Below, one piece after another: positions 35,194 to 44,105 of a DNA stretch of 64,000 bases. The translations under genes and the position numbers were made by a program. The notes beneath the pieces are model-generated. The model was not told the origin of the DNA. It made no database searches and saw only the letters and a program-made list of their open reading frames with translations. Source of the stretch: Bradyrhizobium diazoefficiens (GTDB taxonomy: Bacteria; Pseudomonadota; Alphaproteobacteria; Rhizobiales; Xanthobacteraceae); contig NZ_JAFCKW010000012.1 in NCBI RefSeq assembly GCF_018129965.1, forward strand, positions 62,001 through 126,000, in the 5' to 3' direction. Each line of letters starts with the position of its first letter. The stretch's first letter is position 1.

Positions 35194-35282
35194 TCGTAGG
35201 CCGGATGGAGCGGAGCGTAATTCGGGACAGCTTTGCCGGCGCGCGCGACCCCGGATTGCGCTTGGCTCCATCCAGGCTACAG
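35194..35282. repeat. Inverted intergenic repeat
   Basis: TAGGCCGGATGGAGCGGAGC at about 35198 is mirrored by GCTCCATCCAGGCTAC ending at 35280, with CCCGGATTGCG-type sequence between. This GGATGGAGCG / CGCTCCATCC pattern is a common Bradyrhizobium intergenic element. It sits between the convergent antiporter and modC genes. Confidence 0.65.
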
Positions 35283-35286
35283 GATG

Positions 35287-35949
35287 CTACGCCAGCACCT
35301 TCACCCCGCCGAACGACGTCATGCGCCCCTGCCTCAGCATCACGATCTGCGTCGCGAGCTGGCGCAGTTCGGCGACGTCGTGGCTGACATAGACCATCGG
35401 GATGTTGGCCTCGTCGCGCAGCCGCACCAGATAGGGCAGGATCTCGAGCTTGCGGGCCTCGTCGAGCGCGCCGAGCGGCTCGTCGAGCAGCAGCAGGCGC
35501 GGCTTCGACAGCAGCGCGCGGCCGAGCGCGACGCGCTGGCGCTCGCCGCCGGAGAGTTTTCCAGGGCGGCGGTCCAGCAGCGCGCCGATGTCGAGCAGGT
35601 CGATGATGCGGCTGTGCTGGCCGGGATCAGGCGCAAGGCTGTTCATCCGCCGTCCATAGTCGAGATTCTGCGCGACGTTGAGATGCGGAAACAGCCGAGC
35701 GTCCTGGAAGACGTAGCCGATGCGGCGGCGCCAGGTGGGCACGTGGATGCCGGCCGTGATGTCGTCCACGGTCTCGCCGTCGATCACGATGGTGCCGCGG
35801 TCGGGCCGCAGCAGGCCTGCGATCATGTTGACCAGCGAACTCTTGCCCGCGCCCGAGGCGCCGAACAGGCCGATGACGCGGCCTTCGCTGGTGAAGGATG
35901 CAGACAGCGAGAACTCGCCGAGCTGTTTTTCGATATCGACCCTCAGCAT
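35287..35949 (-). CDS. modC: Molybdate ABC transporter ATPase (short form)
   Basis: About 220 residues from the ATG at 35949, which lies 2 bases after the modB stop. Walker A GASGAGKS, signature LSGGERQRVALGRAL, Walker B LLLLDEPLGALD and switch YVSHDVAE are intact. The protein stops right after the nucleotide-binding domain; the C-terminal Mop (molybdate-binding) domain that makes E. coli ModC about 350 residues is absent. It powers import through ModB of molybdate presented by ModA. Confidence 0.9.
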   Translation of the reverse strand: MLRVDIEKQLGEFSLSASFTSEGRVIGLFGASGAGKSSLVNMIAGLLRPDRGTIVIDGETVDDITAGIHVPTWRRRIGYVFQDARLFPHLNVAQNLDYGRRMNSLAPDPGQHSRIIDLLDIGALLDRRPGKLSGGERQRVALGRALLSKPRLLLLDEPLGALDEARKLEILPYLVRLRDEANIPMVYVSHDVAELRQLATQIVMLRQGRMTSFGGVKVLA

Positions 35950-35951
35950 GG

Positions 35952-36647
35952 TCAATTCCCGTGCAGGCGCGCGGTGGCGCGGCGGGCGAACCATTCGGCG
36001 CCGATCAATGCCCCCAGCGCCAGCACGATCGAGACGATCACGAGGCGGCCCGCGGCGGCATCGCCATCCGGGGTCTGGATCAGCGAGTAGATCGCCGAGG
36101 AAATCGTCTGGGTCTCGCCGGGGATATTGGAAACGAAAGTGATCGTCGCACCGAACTCGCCGATCGCCTTGGCAAAGCCCAGCACCATGCCGGCGACAAC
36201 GCCCGGCAGCGCCAGCGGCAGCGTCACCGTGAAAAACACTTTCCAGGGGGCGGCGCCCAGCGTCTCGGCGGCCTGTTCGAGCCGACGGTCGATCGCCTCG
36301 ATCGACAGCCGCATCGGACGTACCAGCAGCGGAAACGACATCACGCCGCAGGCGAGCGCTGCACCGGTCCAGCGGAACGCGAACACGATGCCGAGATGAT
36401 CGGCGAGGAAGCCGCCGACGAGGCCCTTGCGGCCGAAGGTCAGGAGCAGGAGATAGCCTGTGACGACTGGCGGCAGCACCAGCGGCAGATGCACCAATGC
36501 GTCGAGCAGCGACTTGCCCCAGAAGTCATGGCGCGCGAGCAGCCATGCCAACGCAATGCCGAACGGCGTTGCCACCAGCGTTGCGATCACGGCGACCCTG
36601 AGCGAGAGCAGGATCGCCGTCCATTCGGCGGGAGAGATGTCGAGCAC
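35952..36647 (-). CDS. modB: Molybdate ABC transporter permease
   Basis: About 231 residues if the GTG at 36647 is used (LDISPAEWTAILLSLRVAV follows); a TTG at 36662, three bases after the modA stop, is the alternative, and no ATG is available. Neither has a visible ribosome site, so translation probably depends on coupling to modA. Five to six membrane segments and the EAA loop EQAAETLGAAPWKVFF (about residues 130-145) fit the family, as does the C-terminal GEFGATITFVSNIPGETQT. Length matches E. coli ModB (229). Confidence 0.88.
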   Translation of the reverse strand: MLDISPAEWTAILLSLRVAVIATLVATPFGIALAWLLARHDFWGKSLLDALVHLPLVLPPVVTGYLLLLTFGRKGLVGGFLADHLGIVFAFRWTGAALACGVMSFPLLVRPMRLSIEAIDRRLEQAAETLGAAPWKVFFTVTLPLALPGVVAGMVLGFAKAIGEFGATITFVSNIPGETQTISSAIYSLIQTPDGDAAAGRLVIVSIVLALGALIGAEWFARRATARLHGN

Positions 36648-36664
36648 GAAACCGGATCGCAAAA

Positions 36665-37450
36665 TCAGGTGGAGGGGCTGATCAGGAACTTGAAGCCGTA
36701 TTTTTCCAGGATGGTCTTGGCCGCCGACGATTTCAGGAAGGCGAGATAGTCGCCGGTCTCGGCCTTTGCGGTCGTGGTCGCGGCGACGGGATAGATGATC
36801 GCGGGATGCGAATCCGCCGGGAAGGTGCCGACGATCTTCACGCCGGGCTCGACCTTGGCGTCGGTGGAATAGACGATGCCGAGATTGGCCTCGCCGCGCG
36901 CCACCAGCGTCAGCGCCGCGCGCACGCTCTCGGCCATCGCGAATTTCGGCTCGGCGGCGGTCCAGGCCCCGAGCTTCTCCAGCGCGGACCTGGCGTATTT
37001 GCCGACCGGCACCGACTTCACGTCGCCGGTCGCGATCTTGCCGTCGCCGGCGAGTTTTGCGAGGTCGAAGCCCTGCGCGATGGTGACGTTGTCGATCTTC
37101 GAGTCCTTCGGGGCGATCAGCACGATGCTGTTGCCGAGCAGATTGACTCTGGAAGGCTCGTTGATGGTCTTTTTGGCGATCGCGTAGTCCATCCAGTCGG
37201 TATCGGCGGAGACGAATACGTCGGCCGGCGCGCCCTGCTCGATCTGCTTGGCGAGCACCGAGCTTGCGGCATAGCTGACGCTGAATTTGACGCCGGTCCT
37301 GGCGGTGTAGGCGGCGTCGATCTCGTCCAGCGCGTTCTTCATCGAGGCGGCCGCGAACACGGTGATGGTCTTGTCCTCGGCGGCGGCAGGCGAGACACTC
37401 GCGCCCGCGAGGATGACGAAAGCGGTGAAAAGTCCGGCAATACGAATCAT
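36665..37450 (-). CDS. modA: Molybdate-binding periplasmic protein
   Basis: A 261-residue protein with signal peptide (IAGLFTAFVILAGASVSPAAA). Mature sequence shows FAAASMKNALDEI near residue 33 and SYAASSVLAKQIEQGAPADVFVSAD near 60, which carry the serines that bind the oxyanion, and a later GEANLGIVYSTDA region. GGAG lies about 10 bases ahead of the ATG. First gene of modABC. A G/C palindrome 24 bases upstream (see separate entry) may affect expression. Confidence 0.93.
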   Translation of the reverse strand: MIRIAGLFTAFVILAGASVSPAAAEDKTITVFAAASMKNALDEIDAAYTARTGVKFSVSYAASSVLAKQIEQGAPADVFVSADTDWMDYAIAKKTINEPSRVNLLGNSIVLIAPKDSKIDNVTIAQGFDLAKLAGDGKIATGDVKSVPVGKYARSALEKLGAWTAAEPKFAMAESVRAALTLVARGEANLGIVYSTDAKVEPGVKIVGTFPADSHPAIIYPVAATTTAKAETGDYLAFLKSSAAKTILEKYGFKFLISPST

Positions 37451-37473
37451 GGAGTGCGCTCCGTGCGAGCTCG

Positions 37474-37493
37474 CGCGCGCAAATGCGCGCGCA
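37474..37493 (-). promoter_or_regulatory. GC palindrome in the modA leader
   Basis: Nine-base perfect arms (GCGCGCGCA / TGCGCGCGC) around a two-base AA centre, ending 24 bases before the modA start codon. It could be a repressor site or an RNA hairpin near the ribosome site. It does not resemble the ModE consensus or a molybdenum-cofactor riboswitch, which is much longer. Confidence 0.4.
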
Positions 37494-37637
37494 GATCTGG
37501 CGTTGGTTCAAGTCAGGTCGCGACGGGCGGAAGCGCTGTTCCACGGGGCCTTGCGACGGCTTACGGCCGGCAGGGGATATCGCAGCTGTGAAGATAGCAG
37601 GCTCAGCCGTCAGGTCAAAGGCGACCGTTTGTCCGGC

Positions 37638-38141
37638 CTATTGTGCCGGCAGGATCGCGATCGAGAGCGAATTGTCTTTGGCGCCGCTGACCTGGAGCAC
37701 GAAAGGCTGGCCCGACAGCTCGTACTTCATGGTCTTGCGGATGCCGTTGCAATCGTTGGCGCCGCTGAAGGCCACGGGCTTGAGGACATGGCCGTCCTGG
37801 ACCACGTCGATCCAGGCCGTGCCGGACAGGCTGATCGTGTAGAGCCCGGCCTTCGCGGTCTTGACGCTGGTGAAGCCGGCAAAGGTGCCGTCCTTCGGCG
37901 CCCGCTCCGGCGGCGTCGGCAGTCCGGCGTCCGCGGGCGCGACCAGCCCCAGCGTGATGGCTGACGACGGTAACGCGGCCTGTTCGCTGCCCGATGCGAG
38001 TTTGGGGCGATCCGGCGCGGTGAGCGCGGCACGCTCGCGCTCGATCGGCCATTTGAACTTGTCGCAGCCGCTGGGCTCTTCCGCGGCGAGAGCAGAGGTG
38101 GCGCCGAGCGTGAGCGCAGCGAAAAACGTGAGAACGCGCAT
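37638..38141 (-). CDS. Secreted protein of unknown function
   Basis: About 167 residues from the ATG at 38141, which opens a good signal peptide (MRVLTFFAALTLGATSALAAE); a start 15 bases upstream is possible. The mature part begins CDKFKWPIERERAAL and contains a beta-rich region (AKAGLYTISLSGTAWIDVVQDG, GQPFVLQVSGAKDNSLSIAI) and two Cys (one at each end region). I do not recognise the family; similar rhizobial proteins exist as conserved hypotheticals. Downstream on the same strand of nothing obvious; modA follows 187 bases later. Confidence 0.72.
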   Translation of the reverse strand: MRVLTFFAALTLGATSALAAEEPSGCDKFKWPIERERAALTAPDRPKLASGSEQAALPSSAITLGLVAPADAGLPTPPERAPKDGTFAGFTSVKTAKAGLYTISLSGTAWIDVVQDGHVLKPVAFSGANDCNGIRKTMKYELSGQPFVLQVSGAKDNSLSIAILPAQ

Positions 38142-38290
38142 GTCAAATCTCGTCATTGGCCACGCAGGGAATGCGGGGCTTGCAGGAAGTCAGGCTTGTT
38201 GAAAGACGGGATGCGCGTCCCGGGATGCCGCGGGCTTACGGCACGGCGGCGGGCTGATCCTAGCGCATCTGGGTCGCCCAAACCAACTCC

Positions 38291-38326
38291 TCGTCATCCC
38301 CGGGCTCGCTTCGCGCCCCGGGACGA
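38291..38326. repeat. Palindromic intergenic repeat
   Basis: TCGTCATCCCCGGG, an 11-base loop, then CCCCGGGACGA. This is the CCCCGGG-type element common in Bradyrhizobium intergenic space. It lies between the secreted-protein gene promoter and the mepA stop. Confidence 0.65.
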
Positions 38327-38364
38327 CACCATTGGTGAGGCGGCAGCTTGCCCTCCCGCCCCCG

Positions 38365-39309
38365 CTACGGCTTAGCGTCGCCCGCGTGCAGCACCACCCT
38401 GCAGGCGGCCGGCATCTGCGCCAGCGTCATCGGCGGCCTCGGCTTGGGCGGTTCCGGCGGCGGCTTGGGGTGCAGCACGCCGTCGCTGAACCAATAGGCG
38501 AGATCGGCCGGCTTGCAGCCCTCGTCCTCGGATTGCGACGGCTGTCCCTCGCATTCGCCTGATCCGGCCGGGCAGCGCATGCGGATGTGGAAATGATAGT
38601 CGTGGCCCCACCACGGCCGGATCTTCGACAGCCAGGCGCGGTCGCCTTTGGCGTCGCGGCACAGCGCCTTCTTGATCGCGGCGTTGACGAAGATGCGCTG
38701 CACCGCCGGCTCCTGTGCGGCATCGCGCAGCACCAGCACATGGCCTGGGGTGAACACCTTCGGATCGACGTCGAGCCGGTCCTGCCGCACCATCATCACC
38801 GCCGACATCTCCTCGCGCTCCTCGCGCGACAGCCGCCGGTCCGGCATCGGCGTCAGCCAGATGTCGGCATCGAGCCCGATCTGATGGCTGGCATGGCCCG
38901 ACAGCGCCGGGCCGCCGCGCGGCTGGCCGATGTCGCCGACCAGAATGCCGGGCCAGCCCGCGTCCTTGTGCGCCTTGGCCGCGAGCCGCTTGATCAGCGC
39001 GATCATGTCGGGATGACCGTAATTGCGATTGCGCGACAGCCGCATCACCTGCCAATCGTCGCCGTTGAGCGGCATCTGCTCCGCGCCGCCGATGCACCCC
39101 CTGACATAGGAGCCGATGACACGGGCCGGCCCCTTCGAAGGCAGCAGCTTGCGCGCGAACAATTCCTTGGCGCCGATCGTGGGATCATCGTGATTGGCGA
39201 GCGGCGGCAAGGGTTTGGGATTGACGCTGCCCTTGTCCTGGGCCAGTGCGTCGCCGGCGGCCAGAAACGTCATGACGAGCAGGAGAGGGGAGAGGTGGCG
39301 GAGACTCAT
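38365..39309 (-). CDS. mepA: Penicillin-insensitive murein endopeptidase
   Basis: About 314 residues from the ATG at 39309, chosen because AAGGAG lies 6 bases upstream. A signal peptide (LSPLLLVMTFLAAGDALAQ) sends it to the periplasm, where MepA cuts D-Ala-mesoDAP cross-links. Zn ligands fall in SGHASHQIGLDADIW and in HDYHFHIRM. The region GPARVIGSYVRGCIGGAEQMP is typical of the LAS metallopeptidase fold. The C-terminus ends with a proline-rich extension (PPPEPPKPRPPMT). Convergent neighbours none; its promoter is shared divergently with the c-di-GMP protein gene. Confidence 0.93.
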   Translation of the reverse strand: MSLRHLSPLLLVMTFLAAGDALAQDKGSVNPKPLPPLANHDDPTIGAKELFARKLLPSKGPARVIGSYVRGCIGGAEQMPLNGDDWQVMRLSRNRNYGHPDMIALIKRLAAKAHKDAGWPGILVGDIGQPRGGPALSGHASHQIGLDADIWLTPMPDRRLSREEREEMSAVMMVRQDRLDVDPKVFTPGHVLVLRDAAQEPAVQRIFVNAAIKKALCRDAKGDRAWLSKIRPWWGHDYHFHIRMRCPAGSGECEGQPSQSEDEGCKPADLAYWFSDGVLHPKPPPEPPKPRPPMTLAQMPAACRVVLHAGDAKP

Positions 39310-39573
39310 GCTGATCTCCTTATAGCCCAACGCCGCGTCAGGGGTAAGAATTGGGGTTGCAGCGAGGCAGCCCTACGAACATTCGTGATTTTCGCGCGGG
39401 TCCGGCCGCTTCTTAACAGTGTAATAACCGTAAGCTGCATTGACCAATATTCATGCGCGGTAAGACATTCGCGCGTCTCATGCATGCAATCGGACGCGCG
39501 CCCGGAATTGATTCATGAAGAGCGCGTGCTTTGCAGCTCTGCCCGCTTCAATTGTTGCGGGTGAACGGGGCTG

Positions 39574-41955
39574 ATGCGTCCATCGAACCAGATCGCGCCT
39601 TTCAAACAGGCAAAATCATCCGTCGACGGCGCGCGCGAAGCTGGCGTCTGCGGATGGGCGCTTCCGAAGATTACTTTTTTTTCAGACACTTGCTCCAAAA
39701 CTCGCGGCCGCTGGCTGCAGCTAGGACGAGCGAAGTTGAGTTTGGGTTCTCGAACAACAAAAAAAACACAGCGGAGCATACGCGCGAGGGCTGGCCGGCA
39801 GCCGCGCAAGCCGCGATTCGCCCGCACGCCCCATCGCCCCGTCGAACACGACGCGCTCGTCCAGAGCCGCGCCGAAGCCGAGTCGGCCATCGCCGAGGCC
39901 CGCAGATCGCATGAGCGGTTGCGTCAGGCCGTCGACCTGCTGCCGCAGGGCATCGTGATCCTCGATCCCGAAGGCCGCTACGTTCTCTGGAACAAGCAAT
40001 ACGCCGAGATCTACAGCAAGACCGCCGATCTGTTCGCCGAAGGCGCGCGGCTGGAGGATACGCTGCGCGTCGGGGTTGCCCGCGGCGACTATCCGGAAGC
40101 CGCCGGCCACGAGGAAGAATGGATCGCGGAGCGGCTGAAGAAGCTCCATGAGCCGGGCAAGCGGCATGAGCAGACGCTGTCGGATGGCCGGGTCATCCTG
40201 ATCGAGGAGCGCCTTACCGATGATGGCGGCGTGGTCGGCCTGCGCGTCGACATCACCGAGTTGAAGCAGCGCGAGGCCTCGTTCCGCCTGCTGTTCGACG
40301 GCAATCCCGTTCCCATGATCGTCTGCGCCCAGGACGACCAGCGCATCCTCGGCGTCAACGACGCCGCGGTCGCCCATTACGGCTACAGTCGCGCCGAGTT
40401 CGAACAGCTCAAGATCCGCTCGCTGCAGGCCTTCGACAGCGAGCCGCCCTGGACGATGGATCGGTCCAGCGACGAGCAGGCCGCGCGCACATGGAAGCAC
40501 GTCAAGGCCGACGGCGTGCTGATCGATCTTGCGATCTACTCCCGCGAACTGACCTATGCCGATCGGCCCGCGGTGCTGCTCGCGCTGATGGACATCACCG
40601 AGCGCAAGCGCGCCGAGGCGCGGCTCGCATTCATGGCCCAGCATGACGGGCTGACCGGCCTGCCCAACCGCAATCTGCTGCGCCAGCAGGTCGACGAGTT
40701 GCTGCAGCACAGGCGCCGCAGCACCGACAAGGTCGCGCTGCTGATGCTCGGCCTCGACAATTTCAAGGCGGTCAACGACACGCTGGGCCACGCCATCGGC
40801 GACAAGCTGCTGCGCGGCGTCGCCAAGCGGCTGCGTTCGACGCTGCGCGAGGAGGACGCCCTGGCGCGGCTGAATTCCGACGAGTTCGCGATCGTGCAGA
40901 GCGGCCTCGCGCGTCCCGAGGACGCGGTGATGCTGGCCAAGCGCCTGCTGGAAGCCATCGCCGATCCCTATCTGCTCGACGGCCATTCCGTGGTCATCGG
41001 CGCCTCGATCGGAATCGCGATGGCGCCCGGCGACGGCGATGATTCCGAAAAGCTGCTGAAGAGCGCCGACATGGCGCTGTCGCGCGCCAAATCGGACTCG
41101 CGCGGCACCTTTGCCTTCTTCGAGCCTGCGCTCGATGCCAAGGCACAGAGCCGCCGCAAGACCGAGGTCGAGCTGCGCGACGCGATCCAGAACGACGTGT
41201 TGCGCCCGTATTACCAGCCGCTGATCGACCTCTCGAGCGGCCGCATCACCGGCTTCGAGGCGCTGGTGCGCTGGCCGCATGCCGAACGCGGCATGGTCTC
41301 GCCGGCCGAGTTCATTCCGGTCGCCGAGGAAACCGGCCTGATCAATCCGCTCGGCGGGCTGATGCTGCGCCGGGCGTGCTGCGATGCCGCGAGCTGGCCG
41401 GACGACGTCCGTGTTGCCGTGAACCTGTCGCCGCTCCAGTTCCGCAGCGGCAATCTGCTCTCGGTCGTGACGGATGCGCTGAAGCATGCCGGCCTGCCGC
41501 CGCGGCGGCTCGAGCTCGAGATTACCGAGACCCTGCTGCTGGAGAAGAGCGCCCAGGTGCTGGCGACGCTGCATGCGCTACGCGCGCTCGGCGTGCGCAT
41601 CTCGATGGACGATTTCGGCACCGGCTATTCCAGCCTCAGCTATCTGCGAAGCTTTCCGTTCGACAAGATCAAGATCGACCAGTCCTTCGTGCGCGACCTC
41701 GGCGCCAACCGCGAAGCCCAGGCGATCATCCGTTCCATCGTCAGCCTCGGCAAGGGCCTCGGGGTCACCATCACCGCCGAAGGCGTTGAGACCGAGGCCG
41801 AGCTCAGTTGCCTGCGCGCCGAAGGCTGCGACGAGGGCCAGGGCTATCTGTTCAGCAAGGCCCGCCCCAATGCCGAGATCATCAGCCTGCTGGCAGCGCA
41901 ACGCGGCATCGACGGCGACGACGAGGAAGAGGACGACGCCGCACTGGTGGCGTGA
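39574..41955 (+). CDS. PAS / degenerate GGDEF / EAL protein (c-di-GMP phosphodiesterase candidate)
   Basis: Up to 793 residues. The first ~110 residues are basic, low-complexity and lie over homopolymer runs (T8 at 39675-39682, A8 at 39759-39766), so the true start may be later, for example the TTG at 39736 behind AGGA. Two PAS domains follow (about 115-230 and 235-350). The GGDEF domain is degenerate: the signature reads NSDEF at residues 434-438, so cyclase activity is unlikely, although it may bind GTP. The EAL domain is intact (EALVRW from residue 562, DDFGTGYSSLSYL near 680), so c-di-GMP hydrolysis is expected. No membrane segment is seen; it is probably a cytosolic sensor. Divergent from mepA. 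Confidence 0.85.
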   Translation: MRPSNQIAPFKQAKSSVDGAREAGVCGWALPKITFFSDTCSKTRGRWLQLGRAKLSLGSRTTKKTQRSIRARAGRQPRKPRFARTPHRPVEHDALVQSRAEAESAIAEARRSHERLRQAVDLLPQGIVILDPEGRYVLWNKQYAEIYSKTADLFAEGARLEDTLRVGVARGDYPEAAGHEEEWIAERLKKLHEPGKRHEQTLSDGRVILIEERLTDDGGVVGLRVDITELKQREASFRLLFDGNPVPMIVCAQDDQRILGVNDAAVAHYGYSRAEFEQLKIRSLQAFDSEPPWTMDRSSDEQAARTWKHVKADGVLIDLAIYSRELTYADRPAVLLALMDITERKRAEARLAFMAQHDGLTGLPNRNLLRQQVDELLQHRRRSTDKVALLMLGLDNFKAVNDTLGHAIGDKLLRGVAKRLRSTLREEDALARLNSDEFAIVQSGLARPEDAVMLAKRLLEAIADPYLLDGHSVVIGASIGIAMAPGDGDDSEKLLKSADMALSRAKSDSRGTFAFFEPALDAKAQSRRKTEVELRDAIQNDVLRPYYQPLIDLSSGRITGFEALVRWPHAERGMVSPAEFIPVAEETGLINPLGGLMLRRACCDAASWPDDVRVAVNLSPLQFRSGNLLSVVTDALKHAGLPPRRLELEITETLLLEKSAQVLATLHALRALGVRISMDDFGTGYSSLSYLRSFPFDKIKIDQSFVRDLGANREAQAIIRSIVSLGKGLGVTITAEGVETEAELSCLRAEGCDEGQGYLFSKARPNAEIISLLAAQRGIDGDDEEEDDAALVA

Positions 41956-42002
41956 CGCTGCGAGCTGTCGCGATCCGAAAAGGCCGTCTTGCCCGGGCTT
42001 GT

Positions 42003-42100
42003 CCCGCCTGCGCGGCCGAAGCCGCTTCGGCGAGGCGAAGGCCCGGGCATCCACGTTCTTCGCGCGGTGCGCTCCCTCTCCCGCTTGCAAGCGGGAGAGG
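42003..42100. repeat. Nested palindromic repeats
   Basis: A repeat related to GGGCTTGTCCCGGCCATCC (compare 44537 onward) appears split: GCCCGGGCTTGTCCC at 41991-42005, then a 36-base block rich in CGGCCGAAGCCGCTTCGGCG (about 42006-42042), then CCGGGCATCCACG. Next to it, 42075-42100 is a perfect 13+13 palindrome (CCTCTCCCGCTTG / CAAGCGGGAGAGG). It lies between convergent genes and may also stop transcription. Confidence 0.65.
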
Positions 42101-42140
42101 TGCACCGAGTTTGCCGCTCGACCTTCCAAATCAACTCACA

Positions 42141-44105
42141 CTAAGCCGCCCGCAGGCCCGCCAGGAACGTATCCACGCTCTTCATCAGCGCCGATGCGTG
42201 CTGCCCGAGTTCGCCCGAGGCCACCATGACATTGTCGGCCAGCGCGCGTGACTGGTCCGCGGCCTGGCTTGCGCCGGCGACGTTGGCGGAGACGTCGGTG
42301 GTGCCGGCGGAGGCCTGCTGAACGCTGCGGGCGATCTCCCTTGTCGCCGAGCCCTGCTCCTCGACGGCGGCGGCGATCGTCGTGGCGATGCCGCTGATCT
42401 CGCGGATGGTGCCGCTGATATCGGAAATGGCGGTCACGCAATTGCCGGTCGCCGCCTGGATCGCGTTGACCTGGGCCGCGATCTCGTCGGTGGCCTTCGC
42501 GGTCTGGCTGGCCAGCTCCTTCACCTCGGAAGCGACCACCGCGAAGCCCCTTCCGGCCTCACCTGCGCGGGCCGCCTCGATCGTGGCATTGAGCGCCAGC
42601 AGATTGGTCTGGCTGGCGATCTCGCTGATCAGGCGCAGCACGTCGCCGATGCGCTCGGCTGACGCTGCAAGACTCGTCACCATCTCGGTCGTCTCGGTGG
42701 CTTTCACCACCGCATTGCTGGCGACCTGGCTGGAATGGGTGACCTGGCGGCCGATCTCGGTGACCGACGAGGCCAGCTCCTCGGTCGCCGCGGCAACCGT
42801 ATTCACGCTGGTCGAGGCTTCCTCGGACGCCGTCGCCGCGGCGGAGGCGCGCTGCGAGGTGCCGTTGACGCTGGCGGTGATCTCGCCGGCGACGTGCTGC
42901 ATATCCTCCGTGGCTTTGGCGACCGCCGCGACCACGCCCTTGACGTCCGCCTCGAAGCGATCGGCCATCTGGCGCTGCAGCGCCTGCTTCTCCAGCTCCG
43001 CCCTCGCCTTGTCGGCCTCCTGCGCCTCGCGCATCGCGACGGAGTCGAGCATGTTGCGGCGGAACATTTCGACCGCCTTGGCCATGGTGCCGAGTTCGTC
43101 CCGCCGCTCGCCGCCGGGAATGGTGACGCCGGTGTCGCCGCTGGACAGCCTGTTCATGACGGCCGTGATCGCGGTGAGCGGGCGCGACAGCCCGCGTCCG
43201 AGCAGGAGCGCCAGCACGATGGCCGCGGCCAGGATCGCGACCGTGCCGAGGACCAAATTGCGCTCGGCGGCGGCGAAGGCGGCCTCGTATTCCGTCGTGT
43301 CCTTGACGATCTCGAGCACGCCGACCGGCGTGCCCGCATAGTTCTTGATCGGGCCGGCATAGACCGCGACCGGATGGCCGTCGAGTTCGGCTTCGCGCAG
43401 CAGCGGCGCGCCGTCGATCGCCGCTTTCAGTTCGTCCGGCTTGGCGACGGCATTCTCGCCGAAGGTCGAGGATAGCTTGTTCAAATTCCTGCCGTCGACG
43501 GAGTAGACGGCAAGGTCGATGCCGAAGCGCTTCTTGGCGCGGTCGACGAATTCCTTGCCGAAGGCGGCGCCGACGTCGACATTGGCGAGGTTCTTGCCGT
43601 CGCGCACGATCGGCGTCATGCCGAAGATGCCGAGCGCCTCGCGGCCCGGCTCGACCCCGACGATCTGGCGGCCGGTCTTCAGCGCCTCCACCACGGTGAC
43701 GCGGCGCCCGGAGACGTCGTCGCCGAAGGTCTTGGGCGTGTGGACGCGGAAGAACGAGATCGCCGGCGGGAGCTGGAAGGTGATCAGCGGAATGCCCTGC
43801 GCCTTCAGGGCCTTGTTGGCGTCGCCGAGCAGCGTGAGCAGGCTGTCGCGGTCGCCCCTGGCGATGGCGTCGCCGACCGGCGGCAGTGCTGCAATCACGC
43901 TCGAGACCGCCAGCGCCGCGCGTCCCTCATAGTCGATCGCCGCGATCACGCTCTCATATTGTAGCTTGAGCTGCTGATCGAGCGCCATGCGGGTCAGCGC
44001 CCGCTGCTGGGTGATCGAGAAGCCGGACAGGATGGCGCAGGCCACCGCAACCGTGAGCGCGATGGCGAGAATCAGGCGGGCGGCGATCGACTTGAGCTTG
44101 AACAT
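42141..44105 (-). CDS. Methyl-accepting chemotaxis protein with Cache-type sensor
   Basis: A 654-residue chemoreceptor. TM1 covers about 8-30; residues about 31-280 are a periplasmic Cache-like sensor (VHTPKTFGDDVSGRRVTVVEALKT, PLLREAELDGHPVAVYAGPI); TM2 is about 286-306; a HAMP domain (RGLSRPLTAITAVMNRLSSGD) follows; then the long signalling coiled coil with the hairpin tip EIASQTNLLALNATIEAARA and GRGFAVVASEVKELA. No C-terminal CheR-binding pentapeptide is visible. It should couple an unknown extracellular ligand to CheA through CheW. Monocistronic, with a long leader region upstream. Confidence 0.92.
   Translation of the reverse strand: MFKLKSIAARLILAIALTVAVACAILSGFSITQQRALTRMALDQQLKLQYESVIAAIDYEGRAALAVSSVIAALPPVGDAIARGDRDSLLTLLGDANKALKAQGIPLITFQLPPAISFFRVHTPKTFGDDVSGRRVTVVEALKTGRQIVGVEPGREALGIFGMTPIVRDGKNLANVDVGAAFGKEFVDRAKKRFGIDLAVYSVDGRNLNKLSSTFGENAVAKPDELKAAIDGAPLLREAELDGHPVAVYAGPIKNYAGTPVGVLEIVKDTTEYEAAFAAAERNLVLGTVAILAAAIVLALLLGRGLSRPLTAITAVMNRLSSGDTGVTIPGGERRDELGTMAKAVEMFRRNMLDSVAMREAQEADKARAELEKQALQRQMADRFEADVKGVVAAVAKATEDMQHVAGEITASVNGTSQRASAAATASEEASTSVNTVAAATEELASSVTEIGRQVTHSSQVASNAVVKATETTEMVTSLAASAERIGDVLRLISEIASQTNLLALNATIEAARAGEAGRGFAVVASEVKELASQTAKATDEIAAQVNAIQAATGNCVTAISDISGTIREISGIATTIAAAVEEQGSATREIARSVQQASAGTTDVSANVAGASQAADQSRALADNVMVASGELGQHASALMKSVDTFLAGLRAA

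Noticed and set aside
39531-39914. Alternative frame (127 codons) across the homopolymer runs
   Set aside because: It ends before the PAS domain and has low similarity to anything; it would require a frameshift, for which there is no direct evidence.
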